Below, in pieces: positions 51,354 to 63,651 of a stretch of DNA of 64,000 bases; position 1 is the stretch's first letter, and each line of letters opens with the position of its first letter. The position numbers and the translations under genes were made by a program. Source of the DNA: Phaffia rhodozyma. Taxonomy: Eukaryota > Basidiomycota > Tremellomycetes > Cystofilobasidiales > Mrakiaceae. The DNA lies in assembly GCA_014706385.1 (NCBI GenBank), contig JACGZH010000006.1, forward strand, positions 558,001 to 622,000. Reading direction: 5' to 3'. The notes under the pieces were generated by a model. It did no database searches, was not told the origin of the DNA, and saw only the letters and a list, made by a program, of their open reading frames with translations.

Positions 51354-53895
51354 ATGTTCTCTCGAGTCTTACGCCCGTCAGCTCGCCTGGCCGCTGCCCT
51401 TCCCAAGCCTCGGTTCGCTTCCCACGTCGCTCCTCGAGCGGACTTTGCAAAGATCACGCCTTCGTCTCTCTCTGCTATCCTTAAGCTCGTCGGAGAGTCC
51501 TCGCAGGTTCAGTCGACCATCGCTACTGAGGGCTATACTCCTGTAGAGCCAGAGGAGCTTTTGCAGTACAATGTCGATTGGATGGACAAGTACAAGGGAA
51601 AGAGTGGTGTGGTCGTCAAGCCGAAGACTACCCAGGAAGTGGCTAATGTGGTTGGTTTTTTTCCCTTTCCGAGAATTCTTGAACGCTCGGCTCCGCCGTC
51701 CGAACCTATCTTTCCTTCTCTCTCTCTCTCTCTCTTTGTGTTCCTTCTCGACAAGTCTTCGACATGAGAGAAACAGAAGATGCAGTACTCACTCCAGAAA
51801 CGTCTGATTTACATGGGCTTGGGACCACTCTAGCTCAAGTGGTGCAACGATAACAACGTCGCCGTTGTTCCCCAAGGAGGAAACACTGGCTTGGTTGGAG
51901 GATCGGTTCCCGTGCATGATGAGCTCATCCTCAACCTCTCCAACTTGAACACCGTCCGAAATTTCGATTCTGTCTCTGGTTCGTCTTGCGTTGCGATTCT
52001 TAATTTTTGGTTTCCTCCAAATCAAGGCTCCTCGATTAACCCTCTTTGCTTTCGTCGGTTCGTTGCGCCCCGTAGGTGTCTTGACTGCTGATGCTGGTTG
52101 CATTCTGGAAGCCCTCGATATCGAGATCGGAAAGGACGGATACATGATGCCTCTTGATCTTGGAGCGAAGGGGTCGTGAGTCGGAGCTTCCGTCATTTGT
52201 AGACTTGAAAATAGACGCAGCTATCGCCATTAACAATGCCATCCTTCGGCCGGGTGTCTTTTACAATTTGGAAAATCATAGCTGCCATATCGGAGGAAAC
52301 GTCGCTACCAATGCCGGAGGACTTCGACTGCTTCGATATGGGTCCCTTCATGGATCCGTCTTGGGTTTGGAGGTCGTTACCGCTGATGGAAAAATCGTCG
52401 ATCTCGGCGTCAAAGCCGGCTTGAGGAAGGACAACACTGGTCAGTCTCTCTTCTTTTGCTTTGCGCAATCCTCGTGTCTTCTTCGATCTATAATTGATTA
52501 CTTCCTGGTTTTTCTTTCTATCTACCATGGCGGTACCACCTGTGATCAACAACAGGTCTCGACTTGAAGCAGTTGTTCATCGGTTCGGAAGGGACCTTGG
52601 GTATCATCACCGCTGTCACCATCCTTTGCCCCCGACGACCTACCTCGACAAACGTTGCTCTCTTTGCACTTTCCTCGTTCGAGGCCGTCCAGACGTGTTT
52701 CTCTGCTACCAAGCAGCACGTCGGAGAGATTCTTAGTGCTTTCGAGTTCTTTGACAAGCAGAGTTTCGACATGGTTCACAAATACGCCACCGGAGCGATC
52801 GCCAGAGACCCCCTCGAAGAGAAGGCCGAGTTTTATGTTCTCATCGAGACCGGAGGCTCCAACGATGAGCACGACTCTGCTAAGCTTGAGTCGCTTCTTG
52901 AGCACCTTCTCGAGTCCGAGATCATCTCCGATGGTGTTCTCGCGCAGGATTCGACCCAGCTCGCTGCTCTCTGGTCCCTCCGAGAATCCATCCCTGAGGC
53001 TGCTGGAAAGTGTGGGTCGGTGTACAAGTATGATCTCTCGGTGCCTGTGCCAAAGATGTACTCGTTGGTCGAGAAGATGAGGGAGAGGTTGACGGAGAAG
53101 GGGCTGTTTGTCGAGGGGGACGAGGTCAACCAGAAGATCAAGGCTATCGTCGGTTGTAAGTCTTGGGCCTTGGACCATCACCCATCTCATCGTTGGTTCG
53201 GCACATATTTCTGACTCCTCCTCTTCTTCTTCTTCTGAATCAATCATTCATTCATCTTCAGACGGACACGTCGGAGATTCGAACCTGCACATCAACATCG
53301 CCGCTCAGAAGTGGGACTCTGAAGTTGAAGCTGCCATCGAGCCTCTCATCTACGAGCTTACCGGTAAGTCTGATCTGGCTCACCCTCTTATGCTCTCTGA
53401 TCTTTCCTCTCTCCCTTTCTCCTTCTTTATGGATTCTGATTTCTGTTCTTCTTTGATACGATTCTGAACGTGATTGTTCGTTTGGCAGCTGCTGAGAACG
53501 GATCGATCAGTGCCGAACACGGTCTTGGGTTCGTCCTTCCTTCTCTCTTCATCTCATCTCAACTTGACTATGATCCGTTTATTAATCAACTAAACCACCC
53601 TGATCCGATCTGTTTGTGCGCGTGGCTGGGTCGCATCCGGAACGGGAATACAGTGTGATGAAAGCTTCTCACATCCATTACTCGAAAACCCCAGAGGCGA
53701 TCGAGATGATGAAGCAAATCAAGAAGACGTACGACCCGAAGGGTATTCTTAGTATGTTCTTTCTTCATTTTGTTTTTATGTTTCTTTCTCCTCCTCCTTT
53801 TCTCTCCTCCTTCTTCTTCTGGTACGAATCGGCTGACTTGATTGAACGTATCATCTTTCCTCTCCTCAGACCCTTACAAATATGTTCTTGTGTAA
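51354..53895 (+). CDS. DLD2: FAD-linked D-lactate / D-2-hydroxyglutarate dehydrogenase, mitochondrial
   Basis: Oxidises D-2-hydroxy acids with FAD in the matrix. Exons: 51354-51650, 51834-51978, 52076-52175, 52282-52439, 52556-53155, 53262-53363, 53489-53528, 53654-53751, 53870-53895; 521 residues. The presequence is [20 protein letters not shown]. The FAD-binding PCMH domain contains [53 protein letters not shown] and [20 protein letters not shown]. The C-terminal half has SLRESIPEA, the metal-site [13 protein letters not shown], and SAEHGLG followed by the conserved basic segment, ending DPKGILNPYKYVLV. This pattern fits the Dld2/Dld3/D2HGDH branch better than cytochrome-c-linked Dld1. Which acid is preferred cannot be told from sequence. 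Confidence 0.94.
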
Positions 53896-54296
53896 GAAGA
53901 TGAGGAGCGTCCTCTTGTGATACATACAAAATGATACACTTTCAAGAAACGAGACGGTAGAAGAGACGGGTAAGAGGATTCGTCAAACACTCAATCACAC
54001 TAGATCAAGATCGTTTGTTTTATGCGAGAATAATATAGAGAAAACGCGTAACATGTATGAGAAGAAGAAAAAAGATAGATTAGGATGAAAGGCAAGAGAA
54101 AGACTACACTAGATTTCGCGGGGTACTCATATGTCCAGATCAGTCGAAGGCGATGTAAAGAAAGAGGAGTGCGTATAAAGGAATATCGGTATATAGGCAC
54201 GTCTCACAGTCCGAAGGGATCCCACAAGAGAAGAAGGAAAAAAAAATAAAGAAAGAGGAAAAACAGAAGATTCAGTCGACAGCCGGGAGTTACTCT
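53896..54296. other. Intergenic between convergent dehydrogenase and CAF120-like genes
   Basis: 401 A/G-rich bases holding two opposing 3' flanks. No gene is visible. Confidence 0.45.
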
Positions 54297-57200
54297 CTAC
54301 GACTGACCCTCCCTTCCCATCCCTGGTCCGCTTGATCCGTTTCCGTTTCCACTCCCATTTCCGTTCCCATTTCGCGACTCGTTCCCATTCCTACTCGCGC
54401 GCCCACTTCCTCCTCCTGCGGCAGGTGTCCCAAACCCACTTCCTCCATGAACCGACATCGGCTGTTGGGGAGGATAATACATCCCCTGCCCTGCATTGAA
54501 CATTGGTACCGGACTCGCCATTCCCGGGTATCCTTGTGAAGGTGACGGGTGCATATACGGCATGGGCGTCATAGGTTGAGAACCAGCTATCATGGATCCC
54601 GGGTATCCCCATTGAGGTGGCATCATATTGGGCATACCCCAGCTGGAAAGAGGAGGAGATGAGTATCGGTTCGGTTGGTCTTGGTCACCTTCGCCACCAT
54701 TACCGCCACCGCCGCCCATGGCTGATCCGGCTTGAGAGTAAGACACCATGGCCTCTGTGGTTTATCGAGACATAAATGATAATGTAAGAAGGGGAAGAGG
54801 AATAGTAAGTACAGAGCAAATCGAGAAGAGAAACACGTTGAACAAAAACATACGCTGATAAGCAGATTGGGCAGCCATCATTGCAGCCTGTACGAGTCAC
54901 CAAATAACAAACCATTCAGCCTTTCGAGATCCTAGTCATCTGGAGATACAGTTAGAGGTAGAAGAAATATACCATTTGTGCCTGAGGGTCCATTCCGTAT
55001 CCCCCTCCGTAAGCACTCATAGGAGGCGGCATACCCATTCCCCAAGGCATCATTCCTGGCATGCCACCCATCATAGGTGATGGAGCGTTGTATCCCTGTG
55101 TCCCATATGCATTATAGCCGAACCCGCCGCCAGCCTGGGACATGGCCTCGAGTTGCTCTCGTTGGAGAATATCGATCTTTTGAGCTCGTTCCTCCTGTCC
55201 GGTGCAATTCATGCACAGAAAGATAGGAGCACAGAAGACAGGCACAAGTGAGATGGGAATTGTCAGTGACAAGATAAGTATGAGGTACAAGGCATCATAA
55301 AGACTCACGGCCAGTCGTCGATCTCGTTCTTTTTCGGTCAGGACCGCTCCTACTCCACCATCTCTGGCTCGATCTCGTTCGTGAGCGGTGATGGCGCCTA
55401 GAAGACCGGTTTGAGGAGGGGGTGGAGGGGCTGGAACGTTGACTACGAAGGAAAAGAAGCAAACAGGGTTTGAGTCACAATGGTCATATAAACACGACAA
55501 AATAGGAAGACAGGGGACACACTTAGCGACACTCCACTCGATCTGGCGACTTCTTCTTGCCTCTTCGCTGACCGATCGTCCCGATCTTCCAAACCAGCTT
55601 GAAGTAACCCATTGGGGTTGAAGGCTTTCGTCAACTTGACTTCCGGTTCCTCGATCGTCACGAACTTATTCGGATCTTGCTCAGCCTTTCCTCCATGAGC
55701 CATCTCGAGGTGAGCATTCCACACCGAGGCTCGTCCTTGAGACATTCCTCGAGGGTTAGCTTGAGCAATAGCCGGTCGGGGCACAGGTTGTTGAACCCCA
55801 TCTCGATCTTGATAGTACGATTGGACGGGTTGGTGTCCGTACGATGAACCGCCTCTTTCGCTGTTTCGCGATCCAGGTCGCTGGTTGTTAGCAAATCCTG
55901 GGTTAGGAGGTTGGAAACCACCCTGCTCTTGTCCACGTTGATGAGCAAGTTGAGATTGGGATTGTGGTATCATAGTCGACACAGGTCGGCCGCCGTTGTT
56001 GGCCATCGAAGGGTTTATAGGAAGCGGTCGGGGAACTGCCTTTTGAACAACAGGAGAATCTTCATCTTCATCCTCCTCTTCTTCATCTTCGTCGCTACTT
56101 GATATCCAGGCACCAGCTCTTGCAGGTTTCTTTGTCGACCGACCAACACCAGCTGAGCGAGCTTTACCCGGTTTTGTCAGTATATCCTGATGTTGCTGTT
56201 GAGCAGCTTCTAACCTGGCTCTCCTTTCTGCTGCACTCTTACTCGGACCGAATGAAGAAGGGTAGAGTATCTCCGACGTTGTTCGTTCCGGTTCTGGTTC
56301 CTCCTCTGCATGTGTCTTCGAAAGGGCAGGTTGAGATCGAGGAGAGATCTGGGCTCGAACGATCTCAGGGGAGGAGGATGCATCGAGGAAAGAAAGAGCT
56401 GCTAAAGCATCGGCATTGTGATCGGTGGAACCATGTCCTGAGGACAAGTTGTCGAGCTGAGCTTGCTCGTTATTTTCGTCAGAGACAGTGGTCATGGAAG
56501 TAGCGGATTCTGAGAAGTTTCTTTTAGGAGGAGCAGCTCGAGCACCAGATGGTCGCCGTCCGAGGTCGACCCGTTCTCTCTTGGGGGAAAGAGTGCCCTG
56601 GTTCTATTTCCACAGGAACAACCAAGAGGAATTCAGGGCAAAAAATTCAAGAGGTGATTAGCATAGCAAAAGTGTGAAAGTCATGTTACCAGACAAGAGA
56701 ACTAGGCGTACCTGAGCTGGTTGGTACTGCTGCTCTTGCTGGGCAACCGAAGCCAACCTGGTCTGCTCCTCTGCCTGTGCTCGTGCCCTCAGCTCCTCTT
56801 CTGTCGGCAGTCCGGTTTCGATCATCTCAAGCGGGACAAACGAATGGTCGTTGAAGCTTTCGTCTCCCGAATGGTTGAACCTGTTCTCGGCCCTATCAAC
56901 TTGCTGTTGCTTCTGTTGTTGTCGATCGACTTCTATCGGAGATGAGGTCATTGGGCCAAACGAAGCAAGAGGAGTAGCAAAATTTCGTTCATGTACACTG
57001 TTGGCCGTGATTGCACCAACCTCTCCATGCACTGGCGGAGGGGACGGTAATTGATTGACCGAAACGGGCGGAGAAGTTGGGTTCGATCTCTGAGTCCAAG
57101 TCGTGGCACTGATGGAGGGCGCTGAACTTTGTGAATACATACTGGGGCTGAACCCAGAAGCGGTGTTCACTCTACTGCTTTCCATACTCTGACTATTCTC

Positions 57201-60200
57201 TCTATTCTGAATAGAGGTTGTGGAACCGCGCCCGGAGGTGTTGACTTTCGACCCTGGTTGGGGTGAGGAAGGCGGGCTCGACGATGCACTCATCTGGGGG
57301 CGAGAGGAATGAGCAGGAGAGGCCGTATAGGCCAAATCAGACTCTGCGTCTTCAGCAGCGATAGCAATGGGCGGTGGTTGATTCTTTCGACTAAGACTCG
57401 ATGACTTCTCTATATTATGGAAGCTTACCGGCTTATTCTCTGTGTCGAGTGTCAGCCTGGGAGGGAACGACTTTTGTACGGGCTGGTTTTGTTGCTGTTG
57501 TTGCTGCTGCTGCTGTTGCTGTTGCTCGAACTGTGCTCGATCGATAGGGGCAGCGGGCACAACGACTGGAGCAAGCGTGAGCTGAGGAGTGTTGCGATTT
57601 GAATCTTGTCCTTTGTCGGGTGAGAACGCCAAAGGAGGAATATGGAAACTTTTCTCTATACCCGTCTGTGGTAGATTTGGAGATGACTCCTTGGGCACCG
57701 TACGGACCCCTCTACCCACATCTCGCTCTCGTTCCCGTTCCCGTTCTCTTTCCCAAGCGTCAAGAGGTTCGCGCGACGTGGGTCTGACAGGCGGAATAGC
57801 ACCAGATGAGATTTGTTGAGACTGATGTTGCTGTTGCTGTTGTTGTTGAGCCGCTCTAGAAGGAGGGATGAACTGGCCTTGTTGGGCGGCCGAATGTGAG
57901 ATAGGTGACGACAGAGGAACAGGCGAAGCTACAGGCGCTGGTGCAGGAGAAGTAGGCGCCGGGGCAGGGGACAATTCAGCTCGAGGTTGAGAGGTGGATA
58001 GGATGGAACTTCCTGGAAGCGAAGCAACTAGGATATCTTGAAATCGAGACCGGACAAAAGAAGGTCTTGAGATAGAGATCTCGTCGGGGTTAGGAATTGG
58101 CTTGGTTAAAAAGAGTTCCTCGGCCGAAGGTCCGTTCTGAAGAGTTCATAGATTCAGAAGAAAACGTCAAGAAAGAAGATTATAATTAGATTTAAGTCTC
58201 GCAATATACCAGATGGTGATATGTCTTACAGGGTGAGTGAAGAACATGGATTTTGGATCCCTGACATCCCAAGAGTACTGTCCAGGTCGTCCGTATAGGC
58301 CGAATGCGTCATGGAAAGCTGCGACGCGTACCAACATAGCGCACGAAGGTTAGTTCACTGTAACAGAAAGACAATATAGTTCCTTCCCAGGAGTGATCAA
58401 GATATAAAAAATCATATCACTCACCGGTCAACCATTTGATCATGTCCGCTCTCTTTGCTATGTTCAACCCTTCTCCATTCGGATCCTCCTCCATCGGGAT
58501 CATGAGTATCCAACCTTCATCTCTCCTGACCCTACCCATACCTGCTCCACTCAGCTTTCCTTCAATTTTGAACATGGCCGAATTCTCGATCTCTCGTTCG
58601 ACCTCTGGGAATACCGCCAGAGCCTGGAACACATCAGTCACCGTCAAGAACGGTACGACGGGCGTTGCGACCGAGTTTCTCGAGTTCTGCTTTGATGGTG
58701 GGGGTTGTTTGTAGAATTGGGCGGTCACCGTGTGTTGGCCGGGGAATCCGACTGGTCGATTGTTCAAGGAGTTTCCTCGAACGGGTGAACTTTCACCCGG
58801 CGCGGGTGGATAAGGCGTCGACTCGAGCTCTGTCGGGTTTGAGCCGCCGAACATTCTGGACAGCCTGTTCTTTGATTTTGCCGATGATGACAGCGACTTG
58901 TCTTTGACAGACGAGTTGTCAGAGATTGACTCTCGGCGATCACCAGTCAGGTTGGTCTCGAGATCGACGCTGAGAACGACGTAGAGATGGGTCCACTGGC
59001 GAGAGCCAAAAGTTCGAACGTCAAACCAGCCAGCAAGCCGGTTGTCGGAGCCCAGAGGAGCAGGATGAACACCTGTCGTTCGAAGTCTGACAAAAAGCCA
59101 TCAAGCGAGACGAGAGAAGTCAGGAAATAGGTCCAGCCGTTGAGGTAAAAGCGTGCGGGAAAAGTTACTGACAAATGACCCGTATAAATCTCCATTAATC
59201 TAGAACTTTCCCAGCCGGCGAGCCTGATGGCAGTGACCCAGGAATGCATCATCTCCTGGTTCGGACAACTGAATAGTACACTGTTCATTCCAGCGGTGTT
59301 GACTGAGAATACAAACGGGTGAGGACCGGCTTGGGGATCATGTTTCGTCGGAGGCAGAGGTTGAATCAGATCGACAAAGGCGTCGGTGATCTAAAAGACG
59401 AAAAGCGCCGTTCATGAGCAAGTGAAGGGTTTGCATCCGTTTATAGAAGACACGTTCAGATTGAATTTAAAAAAGGGCTGGAGACGTACGTTTGTTCGTG
59501 TAGGGTGCTTGTCCTCTCCTCTAGCATTAGCTTCTTGAACCTCTGACATGATCCAGGTATCTGTCCATGTGTAAATTAGCTCATCAGTAAGCGAGAAGAA
59601 GGAAACACCGTTGAAGGATACTAAGAACCACTAACGAAGAATCACTCCTCTCAACTCGATCCAAGCTTCTTGCCAGTCATTTCCAGGTGTTCCAGGAGGA
59701 CCATTCCTGTGTTGCAATGGAAAAGGTAATGATGAGGAATGCACGCGCGAAGTAGAAGATGCTGTGAGAAATACACACTCACTTTGGGTGTTTCCCGTCC
59801 GGGCTGGCGGCCGTCATGACCTTTAGCGTAGGAGGCGATGTAGCGTACACCTATATGATTGCAAGAAAAAGGAGCCGCTCAGAATCTTTCTCTCCATGTC
59901 GAAGCAAAAAGAGAGGGGAGTGGGCTTGTACCTTGTTTGGGTGCAAGTTAATGAGATCGACCGCGCTCTGCAGCGCTGGGTTCTTCATCAAGGAGCTAGA
60001 GACAGATGCTGAAGCTCGATGGCCAGGCTGCTGTTGTTGCTGGTTCTGCTGCTGCTGCTGCTGAGCAGGTATATTGCCGTTCTGACGATAATTCTGCTGT
60101 TGTTGGGCTCGAAGCTGATGGGCATTGGTAGCAGGAGGCGGGGTGACGGATGAACCAAAGCTGGACGCATAGTCTCCTACCGAGCTCTGCGGTCGGAGAT

Positions 60201-60609
60201 CTGTTTGTCTGACCGGTTCGCCCGGTCTGCCTAGTCCAGACCCGAGGTCCTGTCCGAAGCCCACTGGATTCAACAGCTGCTGCTGCTGCTGTTGCTGCTG
60301 ACTCCCGGCGATAGAGAATCTAGAAGTCGTTCTAGACATTTTACCTCCACCGGCTTGGGGTCCGGTCGTATCCTTGTCTTTGTCCTTATTACGTCCAAAG
60401 AAGGAGAGCCTGTTTTTGGATTCCTTCGCCGGTTGAGCGACCGACCTGGTCGGAGGAGGACCGATATAGTCAGGCTGAGAATTCTGTTGCTGGAACGATT
60501 GACGTGGGGGAGGCGATGTCGAAGGGAACGGCTGTGACGGGGAGCCTTGGGGGTCACCAAGTATGAGAGATGACCGATTGTCAGATTTATTTTGTTTCTT
60601 TGAGAACAT
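54297..60609 (-). CDS. CAF120: CAF120/SKG3-like PH-domain protein (large, Gln-rich)
   Basis: Resembles yeast Caf120/Skg3, PH proteins linked to Ccr4-Not and bud-site cortex. Minus-strand exons: 59932-60609, 59783-59850, 59636-59706, 59490-59560, 59173-59390, 58425-59086, 58230-58318, 56712-58136, 55523-56603, 55309-55442, 54973-55194, 54854-54887, 54297-54754; 1736 residues. The N-terminus MFSKKQNKSDNRSSLILGD is basic, with several poly-Gln runs. The PH domain spans DWQEAWIELRGVILHTWIMS to MMHSWVTAIRLAGWESSRLM. A second conserved block follows (LAGWFDVRTFGSRQWTHLYV, MFKIEGKLSGAGMGRVRRDE, AFHDAFGLYGRPGQYSWDVR). The rest is Ser/Pro/Gln-rich and carries QTGLLGAITAHERDRARDGG, a motif of this family, before a Gly/Met/Pro-rich tail. 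The gene is the longest here; all twelve introns agree in phase. Confidence 0.87.
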
Positions 60610-61381
60610 TTGGCGTGCCGAGACAAAAACGGAGCGTAAGAACTAGATAAAGAAGCGGAAGAGAAAGAAAGAAAGCAAGGAAGAAACAGAGAAGATAGAT
60701 GGCAGAGAGAAGAGAGAATAGGATCGAAAGTGAATGAAATCCTTGTATGCTAAGCGGAGGTAAGAACAGCAGCAACGTTCAACAGCCTGCGCAGTTAATC
60801 TAATGGATAGATAACCTACATTGTGAAGATGGCCTTCAGCTTAGAGGCGAGAGACGACGTATAGCGCATGTATTGAGCTGTTCTTCTCGTCGCTGATGAA
60901 CTAGATTCGATACTAGAGACAGCATGCTATGATAGAATGTGCGCATACTCTTCTCAACTGGCCATGATATCAGCAATTGGGTCGGTCATCTCATCAGACG
61001 GATCGGAGGTGTGCCTTGCTGTACGATACTGTCTTTCTCGCACTAGCCATACCCTGCCTTTTGTTGCTCCTTTTCCAACGCCCAATCGGTCCCTTCTTCA
61101 GCTCTCTTTGCTTCTTTGGGGGCTACCCGTCTTCTCTTTGTCCCTCTCGCCATCGTTCAAGGATTCTTGGTGTCCTTTGAACCGCTTTCCGATGATGGAT
61201 GGCGGGTGATGGGTGATGGGTGATGGGTGATGGGTAAGGGGTGATGTAACCATGTATCCCGATTGTGTAACCACTGTTACCCATCACCGAGAAACGCCAT
61301 GGTTTTCTCTGTTCTCCTTCTCTTCTGGCTCTTTTCTACTCACCACACGCACACTCTTCTTCTCTTCCCTCACAAAGAAAG
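60610..61381. promoter_or_regulatory. Shared upstream region of CAF120-like (-) and mitochondrial uL2m (+)
   Basis: 772 bases between divergent starts. It holds four tandem GGGTGAT units at 61204-61231 and an inverted partner at 61277-61287. An ATG at 61252 opens an out-of-frame upstream reading frame that overlaps the uL2m start. No other gene is visible. Confidence 0.5.
61204..61231 (+). repeat. Four perfect tandem copies of GGGTGAT
   Basis: Four exact 7-base units run from 61204 to 61231 and continue into gggtaagg. The 12-base stretch 61226-61237 (ggtgatgggtaa) is perfectly complementary to 61277-61288, so a 12-bp stem with a 39-base loop could form if transcribed. Confidence 0.9.
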
Positions 61382-63651
61382 ATGATCCGGCCGCTAGTCT
61401 CTATCCCTCAGGCTCGTGCACTGCTGTCCGTACGATACGCCTCTACTACCGGGTCCTCTGGTCAGGCTAATCTCTCTGCCCTCTACGGCAAGGGATCCTC
61501 CCTTCGCGCTCAGAAGCAAAAGCAGGATCAATCGAAATCTCGTTCTTCCGCTGCCACTGCTGGATCTGCCGATGCGTCTTCTGCACCTGTTACTATCTCG
61601 AATTCTGAACCTTCGTCCTCATCGTCATCTCCCTCTTTCTCCTTCCAGAGCAGAAATGACGATCGGCTCGATGACTTTGATGCTTCCATCGGTGGTATGT
61701 CCGAGGAATCGTTCAACAGCGCTAATGCTGGGTCTAGAGCAATCCCTCTGTTCAAGTACCATGGAAACTGGGGAGTTCCCAAGACGCCTGTAAGTTGCCT
61801 TCTATATCCTTTCGTTTGATGTTTCATAGTTGTTTCATTGGTTTTTTCTGACTTTCAAACCCGTACATCTAAACTTGGCTCCTACCTCTGTTCTCTGCGT
61901 CCTTCTTTCATGTCGTCTCTCTCCCTTCTTTCTTTTACAGGGAGTTCGACACTTGAAAATGCCTTTCAGCCCCTGGCTCTGGCCCGGAAAGCCATTCAAG
62001 GCTTTGACTTCGCCTGTTCGAAAGAACGGAGGTCGAGGCGAGTTTGGTCGAATCGTTCGACGACACATTGGAGGAGGTCACAAACGGCGACACCGACTGA
62101 TCGACTTCATGCGACTCGAGAGCGGTCCGCAGGATGTTGTCCGGATAGAGTACGACCCCGGACGATCGGCTCATATTTGTCTTCTCCGAAACAGGACCGG
62201 TCTTGGTCCTCATGGTGGCTGGAGTTATGTCCTCGCACCTGATGGTATCCGAGCCGGAGACGTCTTGACGAGCTACCGAAGTGGTATCCCCAGAGGGCTT
62301 GTTCCTCAGTGGGATGAGGAGTGTGATGCGAGAACAAAGGAAGAAGTCGAGGAGAGGGGAAAAAAATGGATTATCAAGCAGGAGGCCAGGCATCTCTTGG
62401 AATTTGGAGTTCCTCTCGAGCCCAAGTCATTGATTGAAGGTCCCGAGGGTGAGTTCCTTTACCTTTTTCTTTTACTTTCTCCTTTGACACTTATTCTCCA
62501 TCACAAAGAGTGTATGTTTGCTGACTTTAAATGGCTTGATAACGTACTGCTGTAATCAAATATATGACTCTCAGTCGTAAACCTCGAAACCTCAGCCACC
62601 GAAAACCTAGTTACTCTCTCCCAAACTTCGTCGACTCCCAAACCATTGTCCAGTGGGCTATCCCAGCGGTCGTTCTCAAGCACCTCGGCCCCTGCCATTC
62701 AAGAATCTCAGATTAGTGAGCCGATCAAGACGAAGGCGCCTTCTATCCTCCCTCCCAAGTTCAACCCGACGTATACCCAATCGACGACTTTTGGAACGAA
62801 CCCATCGTTCGCTCTAAACTTGCTTCGAACCCTGGTCGTTAAGCCTGGTAACGTCCTCCAGCTGGCACTCATTCCGGCCGGTACAGCCATTCACAACATC
62901 ACTCTCAGGGCAGACAGTAAGATGGCCTTGTGCAGAAGTGCAGGGACCACGGGAAGTATCCTCAGTCATCAAAAAGCGGACGACAAGGGAAAGATTTACA
63001 GTTTCGTCAAGCTTCAGAGCGGAGAGGTCAGGATGATCCCGAGCAACGCGTTCGCTACCATCGGTCAAATCTCTAAGTAAGTCTCCGTGACTTGAATCGC
63101 ATGATTGAGACTTTGTCCGCCAGAAAGCCTGATCTTGTTTGCCCTCTACGTCTACCTTTCTGTCTTTGTCAAAAGCAAATACCACGGTCAGCGTAACTTG
63201 GGTAAAGCCGGCCGAAGACGATGGCTCGGACGACGACCTCGGGTCCGTGGAGTAGCCATGAATGCGTATGTTCCTTATCTTTCCACATCGATAACCAGAT
63301 TATGTATTGACAAGAAGAGACCACTCCTCATTATAGATGCGACCATCCCCACGGAGGAGGACGAGGAAAGTCCAAGTCCAACACTCACCCCAAATCGATC
63401 TACGGATGGCTTACCCGAGGAATCCGAACCAGGAAACCAGGAGTCAATGGTCACAAGAACGGAAACAAAATGTCTGTGTACTTTGACAACACCAATAACA
63501 CTCTCTTTCATGGCTCTGGTGTGCTGACCGATATATTCAATTGGATGACGTTGGTACGGCCGTCTGTTTATCCCGTCTTTCTCTTGTCTGCAGGGTCGTC
63601 AAAGAGCGACCTCGTGGAAAGCAGACGCCCGCACTCATGCAGAGAAAATAG
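61382..63651 (+). CDS. RML2: Mitochondrial large ribosomal subunit protein uL2m
   Basis: Core protein of the mitochondrial ribosome near the peptidyl-transferase centre. Exons 61382-61789, 61941-62448, 62575-63076, 63176-63265, 63337-63471 and 63594-63651 give 566 residues. The presequence is [20 protein letters not shown], followed by a Ser-rich region. The L2 body begins [20 protein letters not shown] and HRLIDFMR, continues [16 protein letters not shown] and [17 protein letters not shown], and carries the C-terminal signature [20 protein letters not shown] with the conserved His. The end is [16 protein letters not shown]. At 566 residues it is much longer than bacterial L2 (about 270). The excess is the N-terminal region and a roughly 100-residue Ser/Thr/Pro insert at 62575-62760 between the two L2 halves. 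Confidence 0.95.

Noticed and set aside
52193..53247. Long minus-strand frames opposite the D-lactate-type dehydrogenase
   Set aside because: Shadows caused by strong codon bias in the true exons; the plus strand carries conserved FAD-domain motifs.
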